This document shows positions 36,631 through 51,830 of a stretch of DNA of 64,000 bases, one piece after another. The stretch comes from Pyrenopolyporus hunteri (lineage: Eukaryota > Ascomycota > Sordariomycetes > Xylariales > Hypoxylaceae), in contig CADCXC010000021.1 in NCBI GenBank assembly GCA_902806595.1, forward strand, positions 248,001 through 312,000. The letters are read 5' to 3'. Under the pieces are notes generated by a model. It was given only the letters and a program-made list of their open reading frames with translations. It was not told where the DNA came from and did no database searches. Made by a program: the position numbers and the translations under genes. Each line of letters opens with the position of its first letter. Position 1 is the first letter of the stretch.

Positions 36631-38711
36631 TTTTATATTTCGTTCGATTTTATATCGAAATAATAAAAAATTTTAAATATATAAAAGTAATTTATTTTAT
36701 ATATTTTTATTTTTTATATAATATTCGATATAAAATAAACTTTATAAAATTTAAACGTAGTATAAAATATAATATATATATAAAATATTATTTATAAAAT
36801 AAATATTATTAAATTTAATTACGAAAAAAAAATATAATAAATAATTATTTTAAAGTCGAATTTTAAAATACGTAAATATTATAAAATAAATAGTTTCGAA
36901 TTTAATATCATAAATAAATAAAATTACTTTATATAAATAATTAATAAAGTACGAATTATAAAATAATTATTATAAAGTAAACGATTTTTTTTATTTTAAA
37001 TAATATATTTTATATAAACGGTATCGATAAATATTAATAATTATATATTTTTAAAAAAAATTTCCCGATACGTAAAAAAACAAAAATAAAATTAACAATT
37101 TAAAAAATAATTTTTCGAAAAATAAATTCACACGAAAAAACTTTTTATAATATGGTACAAATTTATATAAAATCGATAAATATTTAAAAAAAATACTTTA
37201 CACCCCCGTAATAAAAGGTATAAACTATTTTATAACTTTAAAAAAAGTCCGCGACTTTTTATAAGGTAATTTCGTTTAAAAATAATAAAACCGTCAAATT
37301 AATTTAAAACTTTTTAAAAAAAAACGTTTTTTATATAAATGTTATAAAAAAAATTATAAAACGGTATAAAAACGGAAAAAAAAACAAAAAATAAGATATA
37401 AAATAATAAATATAAAATGGAAATTATAAAATAAAAATTATAAAATAATAAATTTAAAATAATATATATAAAGTAAAAATTATAAAATAATAAATATAAA
37501 ATAATACGCATAAAATAAAAATTATAAAATAATAAATATAAAGTATAATTTATAGGGTAAAATATAATAAATAATAACGAAATTTAAAAAAGGTTTACTT
37601 TAAAACCGCGTAAAAAATGAAAATATATAAAATAAACGTATTCGAATTTAATTATAATAAAACGAAAATAAAAAAAAAATTACTTTAAAATAATTTAACG
37701 AAGGTTATATATATAAAGTAAATTTAATAAAGTTAAATTTATTCGATTTAAATATATATAAAAAAATTTATTTTTTTTTAATATATAATATATATTTTTA
37801 TATTAAAATTTTTTACCGGTAATTTACTTTTAAAAAATATATATAATAAATAATAAATAAATATATAATTATAAATTCATTAAATCGTTATATTTTAAAT
37901 CGATTTTTTTAATATATATATTTAATTTTATTATATTATATTATATAAATGTATTATTTTTTTAAAAAAAAAATTTTTATTATAAAATAATTTTATATTA
38001 TAATATAATAAAAATATAATATAATATATATTTATATTTAAAAAAATTTAAATATATTTATTTATTTTTTTTTTATAATTTAATATTTAATAAATATTTA
38101 TTTCGTTATAATTAATTAATTATTTTATAATTTAATATTATAAATTTTATTTTTTAATAAATATAATTAAATTTAATAAAAAAAATATATTTAATAATTT
38201 TTTTTTTTTTATTTTTATTTCGAAGTTTTTTCGAATTAAAAATATATTAAATTCGTTTATATTATACGATTTAATTTATAAACATCGTTTTAAAAAATAA
38301 TTTTATTATAATTTTTATATATTATTTTTTTCATTTAAACGAATAATTTTATTAATTAAAAAAAAAAAAAAAACTTTTCGATTTTAATATTATTCATTTA
38401 ATTTACGATTATTTTAAAAATTTTTATCGATAATATTTTTTATTTATATTATTTTTTCGTTAAATGATTTAAAATATATATTATTATATTTTAAAAATAT
38501 TTTTTTTATCGTTTTTTTAAATAAATATCGATTATATTATTATTTATTTTAAAATTATTTTATAATTAAATATTAAAAAATAATTATATTATAAAAAAAT
38601 ATTAAATATAAATTAAATAATATTATTATATATATTAAATTAAAAATTATTTACTTATATAAATAATATAAAAAATAACGATAATAATTAATATTTTTTA
38701 TATAAAAAATA

Positions 38712-38742
<31 letters not shown>

Positions 38743-40707
38743 AAATTTATATAATATTAAATAATATAATAAAAAAAATATTAAAAAAATATTTTACGAT
38801 ATATATTATATATAAAACGGTTTATTTAAAAGTAAAATATTAAGTTCGAAATGTTAAAAAGGTTATTTTAAAGTTATTTTAAAGTTATTTTAAAGTTATT
38901 TTAAAGTTATTTTAAAGTTATTTTATAACCGTTTATTTTAAAAGTCCCGGTCGTGCGAACCCGTTAAAAACGAAAAATCGAAACGAGATAGGGTAGGTTT
39001 AATTACGTATTTATTTTATAATAATTAATATTTAATTTCGAATTCGTTTAAAAATTTAAATAATCGATGTATTTAAACGAAATTTATACTATTCGATTCA
39101 TTTCGACGAAAATTATACAACGATATCGATTTCGACATAATATATACTTTATAACGAAAAATATAACAAATAGTAAAAAATTAACCTTTTTTACCTTTTT
39201 AAAAATATTCGATTAAATGTTATAAATATATTGTAAAATTTTAATTAAAGGCGGTTAAAAAGTAAGTTATAATAAATTTAAATATTTTAAACGATTCAAA
39301 AAATATTAATATAATAAATTACGTAAAATTTAAAGTTTTAAAATAAACGAATTAAATGTTAAAAAATAATCGATTTAAAAAAGCAAATAATATAAACAAG
39401 TGATTTAATAAAATATAAAAAATATATATAAAATTAAAACTAAATTATATATTTATAAAAACATTTTTAAAATTTACCATATAAAATAATTTTTCGAAAA
39501 ATGTTTTTACGTATTAAAACCTTTTAACTTATATTAAAAATTTAAATAAATTTAATAAATATATAAAAAAACGAATAGCGCATATAAAAATATAAATTAC
39601 GATGTATTTTACCTTATAAAAAAAATTTAATAAAATGCGTAATTTAATAATAAATTACTTTATAACATTTATCAATAACGATTAAAATAAATTATAATTT
39701 TTTATTAATTTAATAAATTTATTTATTATTTTAACATTATAATTATAATAATTATTCGATTTATTTTAACGGTTATAATTAACATTTATAAACCGTTTAT
39801 TAAATTTTAACAGCCTTTTAATTTATCGCGATTTTTCGTTTTTTATAATTTTAAGATAACGTTATTAAAGGATTATTCGCTAAAATTTATTATAAATAAT
39901 TTAACATTTTTTTTAATTTATTACGACTTTTCGATTTATTATTTTCGTTAAAATTTAACGGGTAAAATAATATTTCGAAATAATGTTATTAAAGGGTTTT
40001 ATTAACGTTTATTTATATGGTACGACATTATACGTTACCGTTAAAATTAATTTAAAATTTAATTTTTTTATAACATTTAATTTAATATATATTTTTATTA
40101 AATTTAACGAGTTTATATTATATTAATTATTCGATAAAATTTATGGTTATTTATATTTTCGAAAGATTTATTATTAAACGGTGTTTATTTTAAATATTTA
40201 TTTTATATTTATATAATAATTATTATATAGTTTTTTATATAATTTTATAATTTCGATTCGATTTTAAAGGATTTATAATAATTATCGACTTTTTTAACAA
40301 TATTAAACGTTTAATATTTATCGGGTATTTAATATATTATTTAAAAAATATAAAGATTATTAAACATATTTTTCGTTTAATAACTACCGGTTAAATTTTA
40401 TAAATTATTAACTAAATAATTAAAACATTATTAAATATTAAAAGTAATTTACCTTATAATTATTTTATAATTATAAGGTGTAAATTTTTTTTTAAAACTT
40501 ATAAATTTTATCGTTTTTTATTTTACGCGGGGTGTATATATAACGGATTAATATTTTAAAAAATTTAAAAAAAAAAAATAAAAAATGTATTTTAACGTAA
40601 TAAATTTTATTTTAAACGTTAAAACGTTTACCTTTATAAAAAATATAAATCGATATTAATTTTTTCGCGTTATAAAACGTAATTAATTAACTTTAATGTA
40701 TTATAAT
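36631..40707 (+). pseudogene. rDNA intergenic spacer relic, between units 1 and 2
   Basis: 4,077 bases without insertions, the complete reference spacer. It holds short AT repeats (37385-37565), trinucleotide AAT runs near 38720, the 11-bp GTTATTTTAAA array (38862-38932) and a small patch that kept C and G (AAAGTCCCGGTCGTGCGAACCCG near 38940). No 5S-like gene or clear terminator can be read. Confidence 0.8.
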
Positions 40708-42505
40708 TATTTAATTAATTTTATTAATAATTATATATTTATTTTAAAAATTAAACTATATATATTTAAATATAAATAATTTATACAACGAAATTATAAA
40801 TAATTTATTAAATTAATTATCATTTATTTAATAATATTTTATTATTTAAATAACCGTGGTAATTTTAAAATTAATATATATTAAAAATTTCGATTTACGA
40901 AAAAATATATTTATTAAATTAAAAATTAATACTTTTCGAAACTTTTTAATAATTTATAATAACTTTTCAAATCGTATAATTTTACGTTAACGATAATTCA
41001 TTTAAATTTTTACTTTATTAACTTTCGATGGTAAAGTTTTAACTTATTATAATTATAATAAATAATAAAAAATTAAAATTCGACTTTAAAAAAAAAACTT
41101 AAAAAACAGTTATTATATTTAAAAAAAAATAATAAACGTGTAAATTATTTAATTTTAATATAAGGAAGTAATAATAATAAATATTAATATAAAACTTTTT
41201 TAAGTTTTATAATTAAAATAAATATAATTTAAATTCTTTAATAAAAAATAATTAAAAAGTAAATTTAATATTAATAATCGCGATAATTTTAACTTTAATA
41301 ATGTATATTAAAATTATTATAATTAAAAAATTTATAATTAAACTTTAAGTTTAATTAATCGATTCGTTTTATTATATATATTAATTCGATTAAATTTTTC
41401 TTTTTAAAGAATTTTATACCTTTTATTAAATATAATGGAAAATTAAAATTTTTATTATAAAAAAATTAAAATATTTAAAATAAATTTATATTTAAATATA
41501 TTAATATAAAATAATAAAATAAAACGTACGATTTTATTTTATTAATTTTTAAAATCGCCGTAATAATTAATAAAAATAATCGAAAATATTAATATTTAAT
41601 TATTAAAGGTAAAATTTTTAAATTTATTAAAAATTAATTATTATGAAAATATTTATTAAAAATGTTTTTATTAATTAAAAACGAAAATTAAAAAATTAAA
41701 AACGATTAAATATTATCGTAATTTTAATTATAAATTATATTAATTAAAAATCAAACGATGTTATTTTTTAATTTATTTAATATTTTACGAAAAATTAAAA
41801 TCTTTAAATTTTAAAGAAAATATAATCGTAAAATTAAAACTTAAAAAAATTAACGGAAAAATATTATTAAAAGTAAAATTTACGGTTTAATTTAATTTAA
41901 TACGGGGAAATTTATTAAATTTAAATATAATAAAAATTAATAAATTAAAAACTTTTTTTTAATTTTATAAATAATAATATATAACCGTTTTTAATTAATA
42001 AAATAATTTATTTATTTAATTATAATAATAAACAAAACTTTAACTTATTAAATAATTTATATTATTTTAATAATACATTAGTTTTTTAAAAGGATTATTC
42101 GTTTAAATAAATAAAAGTTTAAAATAATAATAAATTTATAATATTTTTAAATATTTTAAATCATATATACGTTATATTAATAAAATTAACAAATTTTTTT
42201 TTAATAAAAATACCCGGATAATTTTATTAAACTTTATTATATTAAAAATAAAACATTATAATTATTATTTTTTAATAAAAAATTTTTAATAAATATAAAT
42301 TATTAATTTACGTTAATTACATCCTTATTTTTTATATATATCGCCCGTCGTTATTATCGATTAAATAATTTAATAAAGTTTTCGAATTAATTTAAAAAAG
42401 TCGATAACGATATTTTAAAACCGAAAAATTATTTAAATTCGATTATTTAAAAGAAATAAAAATTATAATAAAATTTTCGTTAATAAATTAACGGAAGGAT
42501 TATTA
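40708..42505 (+). pseudogene. 18S rRNA gene relic, unit 2
   Basis: 1,798 bases, colinear with 30640-32438 and separated from it by 10,068 bases. Same end marks (TATTTAATTAATTTTATTAA and ACGGAAGGATTATTA). Its mutations differ in detail from units 1 and 3. Confidence 0.92.
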
Positions 42506-43034
42506 TTAAATTATTAAAATTTTAAACTTTTTATAAATTTTATCGTCGTTATTTCGATATAAATCGCATATATTTTATAATTATTTTATAACGAACGATT
42601 CGAAGAAAAATTACCCCGTAATAAACTTACTTTATAACGTTTACTTTTTAAAAATAATTATACAACGCATATTATATAACCTATCGAAAAACCGTTTAAA
42701 CTTTTATTTTAAAAAAAATTCGAAAATTTTAAAAAATTTCCATTTTAAAATTTATTCGAAAAAAAACTTTAAAATTCGAAAAAAAATTTTACTTTAAAAT
42801 TTATTCGAAAAATTTTATTTTAAAACTCAAAAATCTTACTTTAAAATTCGAAAATTTTATTTTAAAATTTATTCGAAAGAAAATTTTAAAATTCGAAAAA
42901 AAAATTTTAAAATTTTTATTTAAAAAAAAAATTTTATTTTAAAATTTATTCGAAATAAATATTTTAAAATTCGAAATAAAACTTTAAAAATTTATTTTTT
43001 TTTTTTTTAAATTATTTTAATTAAAATTAATTAA
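42506..43034 (+). pseudogene. ITS1 relic, unit 2
   Basis: 529 bases with the same TTTAAAATTCGAAAA repeats as unit 1 (about 42700-43005). Confidence 0.8.
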
Positions 43035-43191
43035 AACTTTTAATAATAAATTTTTTAATTTTAATATCGATAAAAAATATAACGAAATATAATAAATAAT
43101 ATAAATTATAAAATTTAATAAATTATTAAATTTTTAAACATATATTACATTTATTAATATTTTAATAAATATATTTATTTAAATATTATTT
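43035..43191 (+). pseudogene. 5.8S rRNA gene relic, unit 2
   Basis: 157 bases, AACTTTTAATAATAAATTTT to about ATTATTT. It has lost CpGs that unit 1 keeps (TTTAAATATTATTTT for TTCGAACGTTATTTC). Confidence 0.9.
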
Positions 43192-43355
43192 TAACTTTTA
43201 AACTTTTATTATTTAACGTTAAAAATTTATATTTTTTAAAAGTATAATTTTTTAAAGTTAATGATAAAATTAAAGTATATTTTAAACGTAATAAATTATT
43301 TTCGTTTTTATAATATACTTAACTTTTTATCGTAAAACTTTTATACATTTAATAA
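43192..43355 (+). pseudogene. ITS2 relic, unit 2
   Basis: 164 bases, colinear with 33124-33287. Confidence 0.78.
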
Positions 43356-44430
43356 TTAACTTCAAATTAAATAAAAATATCCGTTAAATTTAAATATATT
43401 AATAAATAAAAAAAAAAATTAATAAAAATTACCTTAATAATAATAAATAAAGTAATAATAATTTAAATTTAAAATTTAACTTTTACAATTCAAGTTATAA
43501 TTTATAAAAGATGTTTTAAACGTGACGTTTTTTAAATTTTTTAAAATAAAACGTTTTAAAAAGTAAAAATTTCGTACAATTAAACATTTAATTTATATAT
43601 AATTTTTTTAACGAATTAAATAATTTAAAAATATTATTTTAAATAAAAGGTAAATTTCTTTTAAAGTTAAATACCAGTTAAAAATTAATAACGTATAAAT
43701 AAAATAATCGAAAAATAAAAAATACTTTAAAAAAAAAATTAAATAATACATAAAATTATTAAAAAAGAAACGTTTACAATTAAATTTTTTTTAAACAAAT
43801 TATTCGGCGTTTTCGTTAATATATTTTATTTAATTTAAATTAATATCGATTTTTTTAAGGGGATAAAAATAATAAAAACGTAATTTTTTCGAAAATATTA
43901 TAACTCGCCACGTAATACTTTTAAAAAAATTAAAAATTATATTTCGATAAAAATATTAACGTAATAGTTGTTAACGATTTGTTTTAAAATACGGATTAAA
44001 AAATCGAACATTTATATAAATATTTAGGTGTTAAATTTTTACACGTAATAAAAATAAATAAAAGTAAAAGTTTTTCGTAAATATATTATCGACTAATCTT
44101 AATATTTTTAAATAAATTTAAATAAAAATATAATTATTCGAACTCGAAAAATAATAAATTATACATAAATAAAATAAAATTAAAAAAAATTTTAATAAAA
44201 GTTCGTAACGATTTTAACGTATAAATCGATCGTTAAATTTATATATAAAAACAAAAAATTTATTAAATTATTTAATAATTAATTACCATCGAAATTTCTT
44301 TTAAAATAATAATATTATCTTTAATTTTATAAAATAAAATAAATAATTAAAAATTTAAAAATGTTATTTTATTTTTATTTATTTTTAAATTTTAAATATA
44401 TAAAAAACTTTTATTATTTAATTAAATATA

Positions 44431-44462
44431 CCGTAGCGGGAAACTATAGGTTTAAGTAACCG
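44431..44462 (+). repeat. Left terminal inverted repeat of the 9.9-kb transposon
   Basis: CCGTAGCGGG, then AAACTATAGG, then TTTAAGTAACCG. It pairs with 54333-54364; most mismatches are C/T or G/A. Confidence 0.85.
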
Positions 44463-47400
44463 TTATATTATTTAATAATTATTATTTAAAGTTTATTTCC
44501 CGTTTTTTTAAAATAATTACTACGTAATATAATTAATAATTACTCGATTATCGTAAACTTCTATTTAATCGTAATTAATAAAGTTTCCGTTTTTAATTAT
44601 TAAAATATTACCTAAAAATATAACAAATATTAATACGATTTACCATATTAATCGTTTAATCGTTATTTATATAATATCGATTTTTATTTATTATAAACAT
44701 TACTTTAATACGTAATACGTAAAATATTAATTTATATAAAACCCCGTTTAACGATATATTTTCTATTTTAAATTACTCGTTATTATTATCGCCGTTTTAA
44801 ATCGAATCATTATAACTTATAAAACTACTCGCGTAATATTTAATAGTTATTTTAAGTAAATTTTTATTTTTATACCCTATTTAATCTTTTAATACGGAAT
44901 ATTTAAAAATCGATTTTATAATCGTAATAAAACCTATTTTAAATATATCATCTAATCGAAGTCGAATTATATTATTATTTTACGATATAATTTCGCCGTC
45001 GTTTTCGATAACCTTTTAGAAAAGAATTAGCATAATTTTAATAAATTCGTCGAAAATAACATCGGAAAATTTATCGAAAACCCTTTTTAAAATATTCGCT
45101 TTTATAAATTAATCGTAATTTTTCATCTTAATTTCGCGTATCTTTTCATTTATATAACTTTATATATTTTTTGTTAAATTAAAATCGAGACTATTTCGAA
45201 GTAATCCCACGTTTATAATATTTCGATTAACAAATTTTAAAACCGTATAAAAATCGAATATATTCAATATTCGATTTATAAATATAATATCCGTTAAATA
45301 TTTAACGACCCATTTATTTATTAATAATACGATATAATCGACGTACCATTATTTCGTAAAAATATCCATATATTACTTTATTATTTTAATTTTTCTTCGC
45401 GTTTTATTTATAAAAAAACATTAAAATAATTAACCTCGATTTATTTTTTTAAATACCGCTTATTCTTCAAAGCTTTTATAATCGTATATTGTAATTTAAT
45501 TCGTTAATATTTAATTAATATAAATAAAGATTAAGTTAGTAAAAAAGATATTATTAATTTAATTTTTAAATTCGAATTAACATTAAAAAACCTTAGAAAT
45601 ATATTCGATACGTTTATCGCGTAATTTACGCGTTAATTTAATTAGTCGATTATATTATTTAAAACGAATTTAACCTTCGACTTTTATAACTTAAACGATT
45701 AAACCGTCGCTTTAATTTTAAATTTCGAAGATAAAAAATCGCAACTTTTTTTATAATATCGTAAAATACACTAAAATTTAAACGAACGGTAATATTTTAC
45801 TTTTAACTATAACGAAAATATCGATATTAATAATTAATAAAAAAATTATAGGATATTTTTTAAATTTAATAAATTTTAAATAGGTGGGATTTTCCTCGAA
45901 AAACGAAAATTTACGATATGTTAATTAAACTCGAATTATCGTATAACTTAAATCGTTTACGATTTTATTTTTTAACCATCCGATTATAAAATATAACGTA
46001 CGTATTATTATTTTTTTGATATATACGAACTTTTTATTAAGATTATTTTTTATTGTTTTTAATATAAATTAACGAATATATTCCATTTTAACGAAATTTA
46101 AAAATACGCGTAAAGTCGATAAATTAAAGAAATTATATTAAATACATATAGGAATTTAATAATACGAGGAAACGTTATTTTAAATAGTCGCGGGTATCGA
46201 AAAAAAAAATGGTAAGTACGTAATAATATTTATAAAAATCGAGAAATAATAATTAAAATTATATATATATTAAAATTATTTATTTTAAAGGTATAGTATT
46301 ATTATTAAATTTAAAATTATTTATAATACGTTATTATATATTATTATAATATAAATTAAAAAGAAATATAATATCGATATAAATATAAAACTTATAAAAT
46401 TTTTATTAAAATTAATATAACGGATAGAAATAATATTTTTATATATTAATTATAAAATAGTTAAATAACCTCGTTTATATATAATTTATATATATTAAAT
46501 AATTATAACGGTTATAGGTATTTCGCGCGGTATTAAAATATAAAAAGTAAATATTACTTTAAAAAATTTAAATTATTATTTTATAAATAATAATTTAAAT
46601 TCGATTTAAATATATCGTCGTTATTTAAAACGATAAGTTATTAACTTATATCGTTATAATTAAATAAGTATATATTATAATTATTTTCGCGTAAAATACG
46701 AATATATCTTTTAAATTTATTAAAAAATAATTAAGTATAATACGAATATTTATTTAAAAATTATTATAATATTTTAATTATCGTTATTTATTAAATTACC
46801 CTTTAATTTACGATAATTCGAGCGATTATAAATTAAACCTCGGTTAAAAATAATAACAATTTATATATTATTTAACGTAACTTCCGTTATTTATAAAAAC
46901 GTTATTTTATTAACTATTTTATTCGACGGAATATAATCGTCGATTATATTATCGTTTTAATTAATATTTCGAATAATATAATTATTTTTTAAACTTTTAC
47001 GAAAAACATTCGATAAAATCGAATTATTAAACCGTTTATAAAATATAACCGGTTCGTCGTCTTCGAGTTTAAGTATTAAAAAAAGTAAATTATTACATAT
47101 TATAATATATGATATTTTCGAAATAAAACGTTTCGTTTTAATCTTCGCTTTTAACTTCGACTTTTTTTTTAAATCCCTTTATTTAAATATATTAAACTCG
47201 ATTTTTTTAAACTTATTTATAATATATAATACATTAAAAAAACTACTAATTTCGTTACGTATAATTATATTACGTTTTCATTTTTTTAAAACTTTTTTAA
47301 CTTATTATTTATTTTTATTTAACGATGTTTCGAATTTTACGAAATTAATTACTTTAAATCTTATGTTTAAATAAATTTAACGTAAATATTAACATATTAA

Positions 47401-47996
47401 ACTTTTTTTTTTTTCGAATATACGTTCGAAATTTAAAACTTTAATATAATTTTCGAAAAGAGTTTTAATTAAATTAACGTCGAATCGTATCGAAAAAAAT
47501 TTTAACATTTCTTTTTAATTTTTATTTTATAATTCTTCGAGAAATTATTTTAATAAATTATTTATATACATTTATAATCGTTAATTAATATATTATATAT
47601 ATAAAATAAAATATAATTTTCACTTATAAATAATTTCTCGTATATAAAATTATATTTTAAATTTCGTATAATATCCATTATTATTTATCGTAATTTTTAA
47701 AAAACCTTCGTTTTATAATTTAAGTCCGGGATGTACGTTTTAATGATAAAGTCGACGTTTTTATTTATATTAAACGTAAAAAAATATTTATATATTTCCC
47801 GATTTACTTTCGTTTTTATAAAATTAAACTTATTATTATTAACCTTAACGAATATAAATTAATAATAAATTTTATCGAAAAAAAATTCGTCGTTTTTATT
47901 CGTAACTTTTTTAATATTTTCCTAAATTAATTTAATAAATATACCGGGATATATATCTTCTATTTTTATTAAAATTTTATAAATTAATATCATTTT

Positions 47997-48293
47997 TTAT
48001 TTAAAGTGTAATATACCCTCTTTCGCTTCGTTATTTTCGAAGTTATCGTTTTTATTATTATTATTTTCGTCGTTATTATCGTTTTCGTCATTATTATTTT
48101 TATTATCATCGTTTTCGTTATTATTATTTTCGTTATTATCATTTTTATTATTATCGTTTTTATTATTATTATTATATTTATCGCTATTATTATTAATATT
48201 TCTTTTATTATCGAAGATATTTTTATTATCGGTGTTAAAATCGTTATAATATTTATAATTATCATTATTATCGATATTTTCCCGCCGTATCAT
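47997..48293 (-). pseudogene. Asn/Asp-rich low-complexity frame in the transposon, possible second gene
   Basis: 98 open codons on the minus strand, rich in Asn, Asp, Lys and Glu, built on an (GAT/AAT/GAA)n trinucleotide pattern. RIP turns GAT into AAT, so many Asn were probably Asp originally and the ancestral product may have had an acidic tract. Just upstream on the same strand, about 46905-47085 also reads open for several tens of codons. A second minus-strand gene of the transposon is possible, but pure microsatellite origin is equally possible. Confidence 0.3.
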
Positions 48294-51083
48294 ATTTAAC
48301 GAATATCGTATATTATTACTTCGTATATAATCGAAAATATAAAAGTTAAATAACTTATATTATAATAATAATTAAAATTAAAAAAACTTTTCGTATTAAT
48401 TTATTAAATAAATCGATATAAATATTTAATATTTATTACGTTACTTTTATTATAATATTTAAAAATTAATCGCTTTTTCGTTAATATATTATCTTTTAAT
48501 TTTTAATTATTACCGCGAAACTTATTAATTTACTTTTATTTAATTTTACGTTTAATAAATATACGTAATAATTTTTTATCTAATAAATTTAATTTAAATT
48601 AAAACTTATATTTCGAATTATTATCCGCTTAATCGAGAAATTATTTAAAGTTTTAATTCGAACTTTAATAATTATTAAACGATATTATAATTAATAACTT
48701 TATTTTTTAATATTTTTTATATATATTACCGTTTAACCCGTCATTAAAGTTTAAAATAATATATTAATTAAAAATAATTATAATTTCGATTTATAAAATT
48801 CGAACCGAAAAATTATCTTAATATTTAAACTATTTATCGTTAAAGTTATCGTTATCGTAATTATCTCAATTTTTTTTTACTACGAATACTTTACTCGAAA
48901 AATTTCCGCCTATAAAACCGATTTTTTAAACAACTAAAAAAATTCTTTCGATAACTTTCGTATAATACGTCGCTCCCTTAAATACAATTAAAAAATAACA
49001 TTTATTAATTTTAAATTATTTATAACACTTACTATTTTTAACATTATCTTTAATATTATTAATATATACTATATTAACATTAATTATTAATATTAATTTA
49101 ATAATAAATATTCGTTACTAATTAATATACTTATCCTTAATATCGATTTTAAGTCGTAAAATCGACGAAAAATACCATAAAATACCATTATATACTACTA
49201 TAATAAAAGTACGAAAAAAAATACTACGCGAACGAAGCCGTTTAAAAATAACGATACATAAATATAAAATACGTTCGACGTAAATAAAATAATATTCTAC
49301 GATAGCGATAATAATTTTTTAAATAAATATAAAAATAATAACGAAACGTATCGAAATAATAACGGTAACTAAAATAATAACTCCGATTTATTTTTTAATA
49401 ACTCCGATAATAAATACACTATTACTCGTAATTTTATATAAAATTTAACGTATATTTTATATATTTTAATGTCGAATAATAATAATTATTAATTTAATAA
49501 ATATTCGTAATAATAATATAATTAAATTTAAAGACCGTACTATATAAATTTCATATTTAAACATAATTAACACCGCCGATTATAACGATATTTTAAACTT
49601 TAATATAAAAAAATTTATATTTATATTATTTAATTAAATTAACGCGTCGCTTATAATAAACATAAATACGATTATTTTAATAATATCATATAAATCTTAA
49701 TTTTAAAACTTTTTACTTTCGAAATATAAAACCGTTAATATATTTAAATTAATCTTATATTAATAAAATAAATATATCGAAATTTTTAAATTTAAAAAAA
49801 TTTTTATAATTTACGTAAATTTATATAATTTTAATCGAAATAATTAAGCGTTTTTTTACGAAATATTATATTTATTATAAAATTTCGAAAGAAATATTAT
49901 TAAATAAGTTACAAAATTATTTAAATAATTATTTATATTTATTAATAAGTTTAAATTAAAGTTATTTTTTTTAAATATATACGAATTAAAAATTTTTTTT
50001 AAAATAAAAAAAATATCGGTAAAAGTTCGAAACAAACGTGTCGAATTTATTAAAAAATTAAAATAATAAATAAAAAATTTTAAAAATAAACAAAAAAAAA
50101 AATAAAAAAATAAAAATAAAAAAAAACGTAATAATCGAAAAATTACTATTACGCGAAATATATCTTTCGATATTTCCGATATTAAAAAAAACAGTGCTAA
50201 AATAATAATTATATTAATTAAATTAACGTTTTTTAACTTTATAATTATTTTTAAAAACCTCGCGTCGTTAAATATTTACGTTAATAATATATATTATAAT
50301 TTCGAATTTTTCGTCGATAAACTTATTAAATTTTTTTATTTTAAGGTATAAATAAATTTAATCCGTTTATTAAATAAGATTTATTTATATTTATCGAATA
50401 TAAATAAAAAAAAAACATCTATATTTTCGGACGATTTTATATATTATCGTTATTACGATTTTTTATATTTTTATCGTATTATCGAAAATTATAATATAAA
50501 TATAGAAAGATTTTATATCGCTTACGTAATAGGTTATAGTTATAATATAAAAACTAAATCGTATATAAATTAAAATAAATATAAATTATATTTTTAATTT
50601 TAATTAATTATTTTTATATATATTTTAACTATAAAAAAAAACTTCGATACGTTTAAATTTTATATTAAAAAAAACAAATTAATTTTAAATATAATTTTTA
50701 TTTATATCTTTAAAAATAATATTTTCGTTACATTAAATATATTTATGAATTATAAATATAAGAAATATTTTAATAACTTTAATATAATTAAGTTAAAACC
50801 GTTAATAATAAAACGTGTAAAAACATTTAAAAAAAACGTTAATTACGTAAAATATAAGAATTTTAATTATATATTTAAATTTAAAAGTTAATATTATTTT
50901 ATATGTCGTATTATTAAATATATACTTATAAAAAGTAACGTAAATAAACTTATATTAAAAGGTAATATTATATCGCTTTATTATATTTACTTTATTCGTA
51001 TCGATTTTAAAATTAAATAATATAATTGTAATATTTTTAAAAATAAATAAAATTAATAAAACGATAATGCGATTTTAATTATT

Positions 51084-51830
51084 TTGATTTTTATAGTATT
51101 ATTTATCGATAAGTTTAACGTTTTTCGGAATTTATATCGTTTATTATTAAATTTTTATATTACCTTATATATATTAAATATAATCGATCGATTTTTACTT
51201 AAAAATATTATTTCGTTAATATTCGACTTTTATAATTTAAACTTTAATAATATAATTAAAAATTTCGACTTATTATTTAAATTAAATAGAAGTTTTTATA
51301 TAAAGATTAATAATAAAAAAACCTTAATATATAGTTAGATTATAACTTATATCGAAGATATGTTTTAATAGATTAAAAATAATAAGTTTAAAAACCTTCA
51401 TATTTATAAATTTTATTAAAATTATTATATTAATATAAGTTATAAATTATTTATAGATTTAATATTAAATAAGTAATTTAATTTTATTACGTATAACCGA
51501 TTCCATTATTAAATTAAAAAAATGTAATAAATTATAGTTAAATACGCGTTTAATAAACGAAAAATATATAAGATTTAGTAAGGTATAATAAACCCTCGTT
51601 TAACATTTAAAATTATTACTTCGATTTTCGATATAATTTTTACGTAACCGTACGACCCGTATTATTTGAAATATAGTAAATTATTTAACCTATTATACGT
51701 ATTTTTTCGCGATGTAATTTTTATTATAAAAACTATAAATAAGTATATTTTAAAATTTAAAATATTTTAATTTCCACCTAAAATACGACGACTTTAATTT
51801 TTAAAATACCATTTTTTAAGTTACGATATA
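51084..51830 (+). pseudogene. Plavaka-type transposase remnant
   Basis: One frame runs through this block without frameshift. An open stretch of 84 codons (51084-51335) reads IDKFNVFRNLYRLLLNFYI and later NLNFNNIIKNF, matching the Plavaka/Tnp2 transposase block of type DGFGLYRNMYRSL-GFY / GSNFTDVI if Gly and Asp codons were hit by RIP. In the same frame come EDM F stop stop I K N N K F K at 51354-51392 (family: GDMPQQQENSGFK, with CAA/CAG turned to TAA/TAG), then stop-PYDPYYLKYSKL at 51645-51680 (RPYDP..SEY.GL) and FPP at 51771. The gene surely extends both ways (roughly 50-52.7 kb), but I cannot fix its ends. Non-functional. Confidence 0.72.

Noticed and set aside
37314..37511. 65-codon minus-strand frame rich in Tyr, Phe, Leu (and 57342-57578)
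   Set aside because: Both fall in the AT short-repeat array of the rDNA spacer and are by-products of composition.
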